Source: Cinclus cinclus (taxonomy: Eukaryota; Chordata; Aves; Passeriformes; Cinclidae). Taken from it: DNA of 64,000 bases. Shown here piece by piece: positions 11,001 to 23,000 of the stretch. How positions within the stretch are numbered: position 1 is the first letter of the stretch; the number at the start of each line of letters is the position of its first letter. The notes beneath the pieces were generated by a model. The model worked only from the letters and a program-made list of their open reading frames with translations, was not told where the DNA came from and did no database searches. The position numbers and the translations under genes are program-made. The DNA lies in assembly GCF_963662255.1 (NCBI RefSeq), contig NC_085055.1, positions 19,516,704-19,580,703 on the forward strand, read 5' to 3'.

Positions 11001-14000
11001 TGGCCACTGAGCCCAGCCACCTTTCTCGATGAAGCCCTCCTTCTCCTCCCACAAAGATAACTGGAATTTGTGGCCATGTCAAGGAGATGGGCTTTGCATG
11101 CATTTGAATCCAGATGTTCATTCCCAAAGAGAAGCAGCCTCCATCCCAGCAGTTCCAGCTCCTCTGATAACCCACCTTCCCCAAGTCCAGTCAGGAGAAA
11201 AAGGAACAACTCTACATGGCACACAGTAAAATAAAGGACAGCATTTCATATTTTAAGACAGAATTCAGCAAAGAACAGAACATGTGGCCCAAGGAGCTGC
11301 ACAGAGATAGTGAGAGCTGAAATAAGAAAATGGGGAACCAGCAGGGTCAGGAGCTCTGACCAGCCATGGCCATACACATGGGCAGCCTCAAACCTGCTCA
11401 GCACACACTCATGGTGGGGGAGCTTGAGCATCCTTCCCCACACCACAGAAGCCACCAAGCTACACATCAGCTCGGCTATCATGAAAGTCTGAAAGCAAAA
11501 TGACTGGATTCTTCTCATTCAATTTCTTTTGTATTATAATTGTTATTATCTGCAATAATAAACCTCAACAGAGGAAGCATGTGGGAAGGGCTGCACCCCC
11601 CTCCAATACACAGCCGTGCCCAGCAGCCCTCTCTGCCTTTTGCCTGCCTATGAAATGAGCTCCTCTCAGTTCAAACACCCCCCAAACATCCCCACTCCCC
11701 ACAAGAGAGTAGGGCATGCTGTTTGTGCTGCCTCCCTCTGCACAGAGGCACAGCACACACTGTACATTGTTTGAAATGGGAGAGAGAACAGTAAAAGCAA
11801 GATTTTATTGCACTTGCTTCTCCCCTTGGGGAGGGGATGAGAACAAAGCCTGCATGACAGACAACAGTCATGCTGTTTGGCAGAAAAGTACTCAGATACT
11901 TTACAGATACTCAGATATAGTACTCAAGGTACTCAGATACCGCCTGTGCTGCATGAGCCCCTCCAAATCAAACAGCTCATCATTTTGCTCCCAGTCACAA
12001 AGCAATACGCCCATGGCCGAGGCTGTGGTGTGTTTCCAACCAGCACTGTGTGGGACTGCAGGGATGATGCCTGACCAGCATCAGTTGAACATGGAAAGTC
12101 TGGTTCAGTAATGCTGCTGTGAGCACACAGGTTGCTGGATGACCCCCACCCGAGGGGTGGTCTCTGCCAGAAAGCAAGGAAAGCAGCCCAAATCTGGGAC
12201 ATCTGCTAGGACATCTGTGTTCATCCTACTTGAACTTATGGCAAAGGTTTAGAGGTGGAAAAAGTGGTGGTGGATAATGAAGTACTGGTATTGAGTCAGG
12301 CTGTAGATGGTTGCAGAGCACATTACCAAAAACTGGATTGATGGTAAACTATTAATAAACATCCTCCAGTCAACTGCACTGGATTACAGGAGCAATGCAA
12401 AATGCAGCCTAAACTTTACACAAGTTCTGGATTTTAAGACAGGAAGCAGAGGCAGAACAGGGCACTGTGAACAAACCAGAGCAGGATGGGGCAGAGCAGA
12501 GCAAGCTGGAGCCACCCCAGCTCAGCCAACAATGAAATCCACTTCCCGCCCCCCTGCCTGCATTTAGTAAGTAACTGTTTCCTCACAGTTATCACACGCT
12601 TGATCTTGTTTTAATTGCGCAGTGAATTGTTTCAAGTCATTATAAACTGGATGGCAAGTGTCATCTCCATGGAAACACACACCATCCTCAGAAATGTGCT
12701 CACAGGGCTGATGGGACACCAGAGAGATGTGATGGGCAGGCTCTCCCTCCGTGGGGATTCTTTCATCATTCCCGCTCATACCTCGGCTTTGCGCTGATGG
12801 AAGCCACAACATATGGAAAGGAAACACCTAGTGAATGTATGCAATCTAGGGAACAGCTCACAAAACAGCAGAGCTGTAATCTCCAGGAATCTAGAGAACA
12901 GTGAATCAGAGACTGAGCAGCAATTTTATAGTGGGAAGCTACATCCAAAGCAGAAGTCTCTCCAAGATCTATTAATGAGAGTGTCGTACAAGATGCAAGA
13001 AATTCTTTTGCTGTACTTAGTTCCATAAGGCTTTAGCTGGACTACTGTGGCCAGCTTGGGGCACCAATTCTTATGGAACATATAAAGTACCATAGAAAGT
13101 CCCAAGGAATATTTCCAAGGAAGACTGAAGACTTGGAAAATGGGTTTCACACAGAAAGCTCAGAAGAAAGGGACTAGTATGGTCTGGCAAAGGGACAACC
13201 TGCAACTGTCACAGCAGCAGTCTTACAAGTTTTAATTATCTTCTAAAGAAGATGGCTACCAGATGTGCTGCAAGGCCCTGAGGGACAGCAGTGCCACTCC
13301 TTACAGCCAGCTAGGTAGTGCCTTGATCCTGCCTCAGCCCAAAACCAGGGCAACGCTGCGCTCAGACAACTCCAAGGCCTCCTGCCACTTCAAACTCTGT
13401 GACTACAGTAAGCCCTCTGCAAATCTCCCAGCCTCCTTTACCCAGATCCAGAACCCTTGAAGAGCTGAACATAACCATGCTTTTCACCACCAGCCCTGCC
13501 ATTTCACCTGCATCCCAAAGCATGACTTTCAGACCTTCCACTTCTGACCCCAGCCCTTTTGGCTGTGAACTTTCTTTCCCACAGGATGTCTTAGCGTCTC
13601 CTGTCCCCCAGAGCCTGTCCCTGATTCTGCATGTCCTTCCATGAAATAGTTTTCTATTTCCTCTAGTCTTCTGTATGCTCACAGTACAATGGCTGAGCAC
13701 AACTAGCTACAGCTTGCTCTTATTTTCTTGCTGAACTTGTTTCTAGGCTGCTCATTTCATGAGGACAGGTACAACTAATACCTTTATCACTAGGTTTTGG
13801 TTAAATCTTGTGACCTCCTTTCCAAATTTCATTTTCAACAGATTTTTGTATGGCTGTGATAGCCTGGTCTTCCCTTGTATCTGGTGTATTAAAGTAATGC
13901 TATCTGGCCAAGAGAACTCCTTGCCAAAGACACTCCAAACATGGGTTTAGTGAGGAGCAGCTCTGAGCATGATTTTAAGAGAAGTTGTAAGTGGAGTATA

Positions 14001-17000
14001 AAGACATGAAGCAAAAAGATGTAAAGCCTATGCTAAACTAGGAGAGGAACTGGTTAACTCGGGGTTCATTACAACAATTGTATAAATAGATGGCACAGGA
14101 AGTCTGGGGCCCTCAGAAGGAAGAGGAAGTGTTTTCCTTTCCTGCGCCAAGGCACAAGGAGGAACTAGGAAACTGATCATCTGGTTATATACTTGAGGCC
14201 AATCTTTTCTAACTAGAGTACCTTAAAATGGGTATTTAAACACATACATCAGCATTTCAGTAAGAGGCAACAAATTTTCAAAGTTACAAAATTCTTGTAA
14301 ATACCCACAAGCTTAAATGAAACTGGTAAATCAGGTCAATTCTACTGTGTGAGAAAGGCTGGCAGGAAGTCTTCTTTTAGATTTGAAAAAAAAAAAATAT
14401 TTTGAGGTTTGGAAAAAAAGCAGTCTTCAAGACTGTCTGTTAGCTAGGAAATCTGGGCGGCATTTTTAAACTGACATTTGGCTCTCATGTAGACAAGCTT
14501 TTTGTATTTCACTAAAGAAGTGAACTTAAGAGCTAAGAAATTCCTGGTAAATGTTTTTTAAACCATTTTTTAGGGACCTGGCTATGTTTCAGTTTCATTT
14601 TGTTAGCAAACCTGCCTTATTTTTAGATCAAATCTTGTGCTAAGAAGTTTCAGGAGCATCTCACAAAAAAATGGGATTGCAGACAGGAATCACAGCTGGG
14701 AGAAACAGCTAGTTTCCAAAATATAAGCCACCCAGAAATATACTCTAATTTGAATGCAACACCTGGGGCTTGGAAGAAATGGAGGTACCTAGGAGCACAG
14801 AGGGAGAGAAGCAAGTGTGTGGCTGAGGAAAAGAGGTCTCCTGTGACCTGGAGGGTCAATAAAGAAATGAACTTCAATAAGAGGAGGGAACTTGTGGACT
14901 GGCAAGGGAGTTCTGCTGCTGGATAAAACTCAGCAAGAGGGCCTCTGCCAGCAAACTAAGCATGAGAGAAGAGGTAAGGGGAGGAATCTAGGGAACGTGG
15001 GCAGAGGATGCAGGTGGGTGACCAGAGCAGCACTTCCTCACTTGGAAGAAGATCATTGAAATTTTGGGGAGAATAGCACAGTGTAAGTGCAGCTATAAGT
15101 CACAGACCTTGAATAATGTTGGAGGGAATGGAAGACAAACAGTCCCTGTGTCCTCCAACGTGAGAGATTGATAGAGGCTTTTTGTCTCATTCTACACTTG
15201 GTTTGGTCCTGATATTCAAGTTTGTTAATATATGTCACTTCTGCTACAGTGACCTTTTAAGACTTTAGGTGAAAATCATGGAATTCATAGAGTTCTGGGA
15301 AAGAGGGATTCAGAATTTCTGAAAGAGATGATTCATGGAAGGAAACAAGGAATTAAAATTTAATAACAACAAAGTACATATTACTTCTACCTTGTGATCC
15401 TGACTGAAAATCAGACATACAAAAAAATCTGAGTTAAAAAAGGAAAAAACCCGAAAATTACTGTATTGTCAATCTTATAAAATTCCCTCTGTTCCTCCAG
15501 TGCAGCTGAAGGATGCCAGTACATACTACCACATTTTTTAAGCAGGATTAACTACCATTTCTTTAAGCAGGATACTGACTTGAGAGACTCTGTATATTAA
15601 TTAGTCACAATGCATCACAATTCCATTCTTATTAAACATTATAAAAAATGGGAATGCTGAAGGTTTCCAATTTTGGGAAAGGCCATCTCACTTCTTCCTA
15701 TGTGCAGTGTCACAGAAAGGACTTGAGAAGCACAAGGCATTCTTCATTTCAAATGTTTAATGTGTTGAGTGTGTGTAGAATATGAGCCCAGTTGCAGTTA
15801 ATGCTAAAAAAGATCCTGACTCTCATATCTACCACTGTTGATCTCTTCTGGCCATGCAAGTGTTTTCCTCTCTGTGATCCCATCCAGGCTTTGTTCTTTG
15901 TTCCGGGCAGCCCAAAGACTAACCATGCTCACAGGTAGGCAGTACTCCCATGGCAGAACTGGGACATTTGCAAATTAGGAGAGCTGGATGGAGGAAAGGA
16001 GTACTGAAAGGAGTTCTCAGTAGAACATAACTGGCTGCTAGATTTTTATCTCAAGTTCCTTGGTAAAATTCTACATCCTAAAGGAAAATGTTTTAGAAGC
16101 TCTGGAGGGTAAAGGATCTGTGGAAGTCTTTTGAACTGGCATCCTCCACACATGATAAAGATGTAGATCATAAAAACAATGTACTCAGATACTACTTAAA
16201 GACCCCATTCCACTCTGCTCCAGCACTCCATGCTTCACATAAAAAGTACTTTATTTGCCAAATATCCAACTAATATAGTTAGACAGAATCCAGGAGGAAC
16301 ACCAAACAATTCTAGAAAACACCAAGACCATGTACTTGGGATAGTTCTTCACACTCTTCACACTAAATAAACCATTCAAACTCCAGCCTTCAAAAAAGAT
16401 TTTGCTAATACAGCACACAATGATTCTGCTTGTAGCACCATGAAAAACCTGCTGAGAAAACAACCCTTTCTGCATTTCTCTATGTTATAATAAATACGAT
16501 TTACATCAACAAAAAGAAAACAACAGTATAGCTCCATGATGGAACATGAAGGATTGTTATTAAATTTAGCTACAGGGTGCAAGTCAGATGAGTTGATGAT
16601 GAATAAGCCAGGACTGCAGATCCATGAGGATCTGATTAATCTTTTTTAGCACTTCTGTATTGTGTAGGTGGAATTTAAGTAGAAGTTTTGTAGTATGCTA
16701 CTTCTAAGAACTTTTGTGATTTTATCACAAGCCTTGTACTTTTTGGTTTTCCACTGAAGAGCTTCAACACTTGAAGTCAAATTAAAATTTCCATTTTAAT
16801 TTCTTCATAAAGTATCCAGCTCTAGTGCTTACCAAGATTAAGCTTGAAAACATGGGTCCCCAGGCGTTATCAAGGCACCCAAGGCAGCAAATGTACCACA
16901 GTCATTGTTTCTGAAAGCACTTAGTGGAGGTCCTAGTTGTGATTCTGTCAGTGCTCTCGGCTGACATTAGCTGGGCTGAGAGAACTATTGCAAGTTACTT

Positions 17001-20000
17001 GCTTCTTATGGAAGTTCCCAAGCTCCCTTCAGCTTTTCCCTCTGTAGAAGGCAATAAATATGTACCCAGGCAACCAAGTGTGTTGATCAAAGTCCCAGGA
17101 GAAAGAACTTTTCCCTGAAACAGGTGAAGACATGCCCACAATGGGTCAGTCTGCACAGCTGTGCAGGATCCCTCAGCCCACATAAATCTTATACTGAGTT
17201 CCTAGAGATCTTCTCCAATCTGTGCAGCAGATAATAGAAGATCCATAATCAGCTCTCTGTTTTCGCTATTGTCCTCTTTGCTGAATGACTCCCAGCTTCA
17301 ACTGTCACCAAGCACTAAATATGCATAAATTACCAAAACTATCCAGTAGGAAAGGAAAAATGTAAGATTAAAGAGGTAATACCAATTGAAGATATGCTGA
17401 TGAAGCAAAGCAGCGCAGGCAGGAGGTGCATGGAAAGCAGCTGCATGCACCACATTGAACGGTATCATTTTCTGGGATTGCATAATTCAAACCCCTAAGC
17501 GAGCACAGTAAGGGTAGACACCTTAGTTTTCCGTCTTCAGTCTGCAGAACTTCTCAGGGTGCAGCTACAGCAACTGATTTCTGTGTTTATGACACTGAAG
17601 ATGACCACTTGTCCTCTCTTTGAAGGGGCTGTCCCCCAAGAAAACACCTTTCAAACCCTCTCCTTTTATGTTCTCTCCTGAACAACACTTCTGGAATAAA
17701 AATAGTGGATGTTACACATTTTTTGTTACACTTTTGCCCTTAAAATTGAACTCAGGGTTTCTGGGTTTGTATGCACAGGAATGTACGACAGCAGGCTACC
17801 CAGTGCTTCTGTGAGTAACCACTGCCTGCCTGTGGCTCCTGCTGTGTCTGATCACAAGGGACATTTGATACTGAGGCTGTTAAACAGCACAGGTCACTAC
17901 AGCCCTGTCAAGTTATGGAAAAAAAGGCTTAATGAAGAGTTACTCAGAAATTTTAACTCAGGCTTACCAGTCTGCTAACAGAGATCAACCCCATCCCACA
18001 GGGAGCTTCACCATCCTTTGCCAATGAGGTTTGCTGAATCCAGCTGTGCTGCATGTTGGCTTTTAAAATACTGCAGAGAGACAGGTTCAGAACCCTGGGA
18101 TGAAACAGACCTCAACCAGTTTAGACTTTCAGAGGAGAACCAAGACTGAAAACTCTGACAGAAGTGCAAACTGAAGACATAAGAAGTCAGACAGCTGGGC
18201 AAAGTTCTGGGAACAACCAAAAGCTGCATTGTGACTTCACTCTTTCAGAGGGACTGAAACAACTGAGTCAGAGCTATCTTTGCTAAAGTCTGTTTCGTTT
18301 CCCTAAACTATTTTGTCGTTTGAAATCAAGCCTTCCATACATCTATGCAGCAATCTGAAAACTCAAGGATGCTAAATTTCATTTAAAAGCTGTAATAATT
18401 TCCACCACCAAAAGATAAATTTGAAGAATATTGGTGAAGCAGATCCTGTTTACTTAAAATGAGTGCAACCAGGACAATACTTTCAGTTGATATTCAAAGG
18501 TGATTGTATATTTATATTTTACATTATGTCAGCAATATGCTGCAGGCAATCTAGGTGGTAGTGGTCCCATTCCGCACAGGTGCAGCGCAGACTGACTGAA
18601 TGAGATCTAACTGGAGCCTCATACAGCACCAACAATATAATAATTTCTCTTTCTTTGAGAAAACAACTCAAGACTTGCCTGTAAATGAGCACTTTCCTCT
18701 GTGGCCCATCATCCCTCAAAGCACCGAAGCAATAGAACATAGTGTTTTATTACCACACAGCTAAGAGGGAAATAATCTATTGTCTTCCTTAATACCTGAA
18801 ATTGAGTTATGAAGCTTCATCAGAAGTCTTTGGAAAAATAAAATATTCTGTTGATTTGGCACAGCCTATTTTTTGGTAGCCATGGAGGGCCACAGAAGTG
18901 GCTTCTGTGAGAAACTGCTAGAAGCTCCCACCATGTCTGACAGAGCCAACCTCTGATGGCTCTGAAGATGGACATGCTGCTGGCCCAATTAGAGACGTTG
19001 GTAACCTGAATGGAGAGAGAGGGCCCCTGTTTCCAGAGATAGAGGGCTTTTGCTTCCAAACTAGAGCAGCCTGTCCTTTGAAGAGTGCACCCCATGGATG
19101 AGTGACCCACTCAGCAACAGTTTTGAAAAGACCGTTTGTCCATGGGAGGGACCTCATGGCATAACAGAGAAAAAACTCCTCTCCCTGAGCAAACAGAAAA
19201 AGATTTTGGGTGACAAACTGACCAAAATCCCCATGCCCTGTCTCCCTGCATTGTTGATGGGAAAAAGGAGGGGCTGGGGGGGGGGGAAAGGTGTTTTAAA
19301 GGCTTATTTTACTTCTCATTATCTTCCTCTGACTCTGTTAATAATAAATTTACCTTATACCTTTAAATTTGAACTTGTTTTGCTCTTAGAGTGTTTTCTC
19401 CCAGTCTGTATCTAAACTCATGAGCCCTTCATTAGATTTTTTTCTCCCTCTCCTCTGCCCAACTGTAGCAGGAGAGGGTGAGCAAACAGCTTTTGTGGGT
19501 GTTTGGCCAGTGTCAAGCCACAACAAATATATAAAGGATAAGACAATCAAATGGATTGAACAATATGTGACTGATAACATTAAAGCTAATATCCATCAAA
19601 TTACTGCAAAATGAGAGAACTGTTGATAATATTGGTTGCATAAATTTTCAGTTGTTTTTTTCTAATCTGTGAGATTTTGTCTGATAGTACATCCAGATAA
19701 AAGGAAAAGGGATTTCACTTCATGGCATGCATGAGCTTCCATGATAACACTTTTTTGAATGCTGAAATACAAAATAATATCACTTTAACTTGATTTAAAC
19801 CATATCCTCTGGATTTTTTTTTAATATTTCAGGAAACTGGAAACATTCTGGAAGGGTTCAAACTAGACAAAACCTGGATATGGTTTGTTTGTATGAAGAA
19901 TTTTGTATACTGAGAGATTCAGTAGCAGGAATGTGCTTGTTTCAGGAAATACCTAGTTCTCTTATTAATTGCTGCTTCTTTCAGCTTTCCAAAAACCTGT

Positions 20001-23000
20001 GTAGCACATTAAGTTCATTCCTACCTCAGATGTAATATGGAAAACACATTTTCCTTGTAATATAAACAGAATTGGATAGTTTGCAGAAACATGAAATATA
20101 TGGATTTTGCAAAGCCCTAATTGCAAAATATTTTCAGTCCTATATGTAAAGTGCTTTGCAAACTGTTTTAAATCAACATTTAATTATGCTTAAAAAGATT
20201 CAAATTTCAATATCTACAATTTTTTTTGTAATAAAATGAAGCTTAATAGAATTAAATTATGATTTTGGACACACTAGAAATGTGCTGCCCTAACCATGCT
20301 TCAATACATTCCTTATAAGTATTGTCTGGTTGTTCACTTGTCCTTTCTATCCATGAAAAGTGATCACCCTGATTAATCTCGCAGCCCTGCAGTGCCAACA
20401 GAGTCCCATGAGTACAGTGAGTGTTCTGCGGTAACAGATAAATCAGGTGAAGTCTGTTCCATTCTCATCATTATCTTTTCTTAAGACAGCCTCTGTGCAA
20501 TCTTCAAGTGGCATTTTGGGCAGACCTGTGCCTCCCTGTCTTCACTGGAGACTATGAGGCTGCACCATCAGAATTGAGCAGGTACAAACACCTCGCAGAG
20601 CTGTGACAGAAGCTGTAAGTTGGTGGACAGCTGAACCTTGCCTGAAACATTTTACTGTGCTTTATCACCCAATGAAACCAGCTCCAGAGCAATTTCCCAG
20701 TAGAAACGTTTTGATTAGATACAGATAGATCAGCAAAGTCCACAGCAAACCACAAAGTCCTGTTACAGAAAACCTTTTTGTGGCCACATGAGCCAGAGCA
20801 GCACAGCACACTGGGACTACAGGTCAGCAACAGAGAGAACAACTAAAACATTGCATCTCTCTGCAAAGGGCTGACAATGGACTTGGTACTGCACATGGCA
20901 CTGGCAGACAGTGTCTCTGACGTTGGTGACAGCAGCAGTGACACCAGGAATGCAGGAACTGATCTAAACTCATAGCTCTTATCAGATGCTGCTAGCAGGA
21001 CAGCAGCCTGCGCTCCAGAGCGGGTTTGCACACCGGATGGGGCCTCAGCCTCAGCTCCACCCTGCAGGACTCATAAACACAAGGCAGAGCTAATCCTGCT
21101 CACGAGCAGGCACAATCCTGCCCACAGTGTGCACCATTGTGCTCCTTGCCCATCCCAGGAGAGAGAATTTCATTTGTTCTGACATATTTAGTCAACCCAT
21201 ATACAGTGTATAAATCAAGATGGCTCCCAAGAAATGTGTTTTCTAGAAGTGCACTGGAGAGGGAGGGTTTCAGCAGAAAACCCTATACAGTGTTTAGGAC
21301 TTCTCCTACCTCCTGGGAACCACAGAGCACACTGGTGATCTGCTCTTAAGTGTCAGTTGGCACAGTGAGTCACAGCTGCTGGCCTGCTTTCTAACTGCTC
21401 ACATAGCACTATTTGTTTCCTGTTGCACAAAGCCCCGTGTCAGACTAGAAGAAAACTACCAGAAAAATAAAGAAAGAAAGAAAAAAAAAAGCTATATGAT
21501 CAGTCACTGTAAAACAATGCTGCCAGGGCATCTATAATTTTCACAGAACTTAGCAAAACCTTCAAGTAAAAAGGGTCAGGCTCTCCCTTTGCAACAGGTA
21601 ATAAGTATAAACGTAAGTAATTTTTTGAAATAGTGAATTTCAGCACAAATACAAGAAGTGCTCATGCACACAGGAATGATGACCTGGCACTATGACTGCA
21701 AAATGAACATTTCCCATGTTTCCCCATGGAGCAGGGAGCAGGAAGATGTACAAACTGCTACCTTATGTCAAAGAGCTGGGCAGCTACGACAGCCCAGGGA
21801 GGGGAAGAGGAAAGAAAAAGACAGGCTGTAACTTTAAAAACACTAATTATTTCCTTTCTGTAATACAGTCTCTGAGAAGGCTGTGATCTCTTTCCCACAG
21901 CAAGGTAATCCACAAAACTCTGGTGTTGGTCAAACAGTTTTGCTCAAAGCAAACAAAAAAAGTTATTAAAAAAATGAAGGGGCTTTGAACATGTGCTATG
22001 CAAGGCATAGTCTTGGTTCAACACCTTTTCCCCTATTAACATAAAAAAGGTGATATGTCAGGTTAGGATCTTTCCAGTTTTTCCCCTTTCTTTCAGGGAA
22101 TTTTCTCCTATTTGTTGCCTAAAAGATGATACTTGAGAGAGACAAAATATGTAGCCACGGAGGAGGGGGAAGGGCGCAGCTGGCTGCAGGGGCTGTTAGC
22201 TCAGGGGCTTTCTCTTTGGAAGTGCAGAAACGCTAAGAGATTTTGGCTGGGGGGTGAGAGGCTGAGCTCAGTATCTCACTCACTCTCGGGACTAGAGAGG
22301 ACACAATGCTGCTTTTGCTGCGGGGAGAATTTGGTGCCACCACAGAATTCTGTTCTTTACTGCTGCTTACTTACTGTGAGTGAGCCTCTGCTCATCAGAG
22401 CAGTCCTGGGACTGGGACCTCACTCACACCCGATGTCACTGGGAAGGACCCTCCCCATCTACTCGGGTGCCTCAGGGGAAAACTCCTCCTCACTCCAAGG
22501 GAGCATCTCCCAGCTGCCTTCAGGAGCCCAAAGCCACTGCACAGCCCCGGCCATTTTCTGCCGCTGCTTTTGCTACCCTTCAGCCCGAAACCCAGCGCCC
22601 ATCGAGACCCCGCTCTCCTTCTGCCTCCGCCACCACTTGGGGCTTAGAGCTACGCTTTGATTTGGCACCCTGAGCGTGCCGGCCTCTGCCGTTCCAGCCG
22701 CGGCTGCGAGGTTCCTGCCGCAGCCATTTCGCCATCCGGAGGGGCCCCGGCCCGGCCGCCCCTGCGGGTGTGCGAAGGAAGCCCCTTTTCCCTCTCTCCC
22801 GCCGCCCCCATCGCCCACGCGCAGAGCGGCGCCGAGCCCGCGCCGCAGCGCCCCCTGCAGCCTCGGGGGAGTCATCGCCCCGCCCTGCCCGGCCGCGAGC
22901 CACCAGCGCCCCTGCTGGCTGTGCCCGGAACTGCACCGAAGGGGAAAGTGCCTGAGACCGACGGAGGCTGGGACTGGGTCTGGGAGTGTTTGGAGTTAAT

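Noticed and set aside
22133..22660. 175-codon plus-strand open frame and several overlapping frames to 23034
   Set aside because: They lie inside LTR copy A. GC-rich LTR sequence lacks stops by composition; frames overlap on both strands with no family resemblance.
22580..22936. Arg/Gly/Ala-rich minus-strand frames suggesting a CpG-island first exon
   Set aside because: The region is repeat-derived (same LTR as copy B at both ends), and no splice to a known exon is visible.
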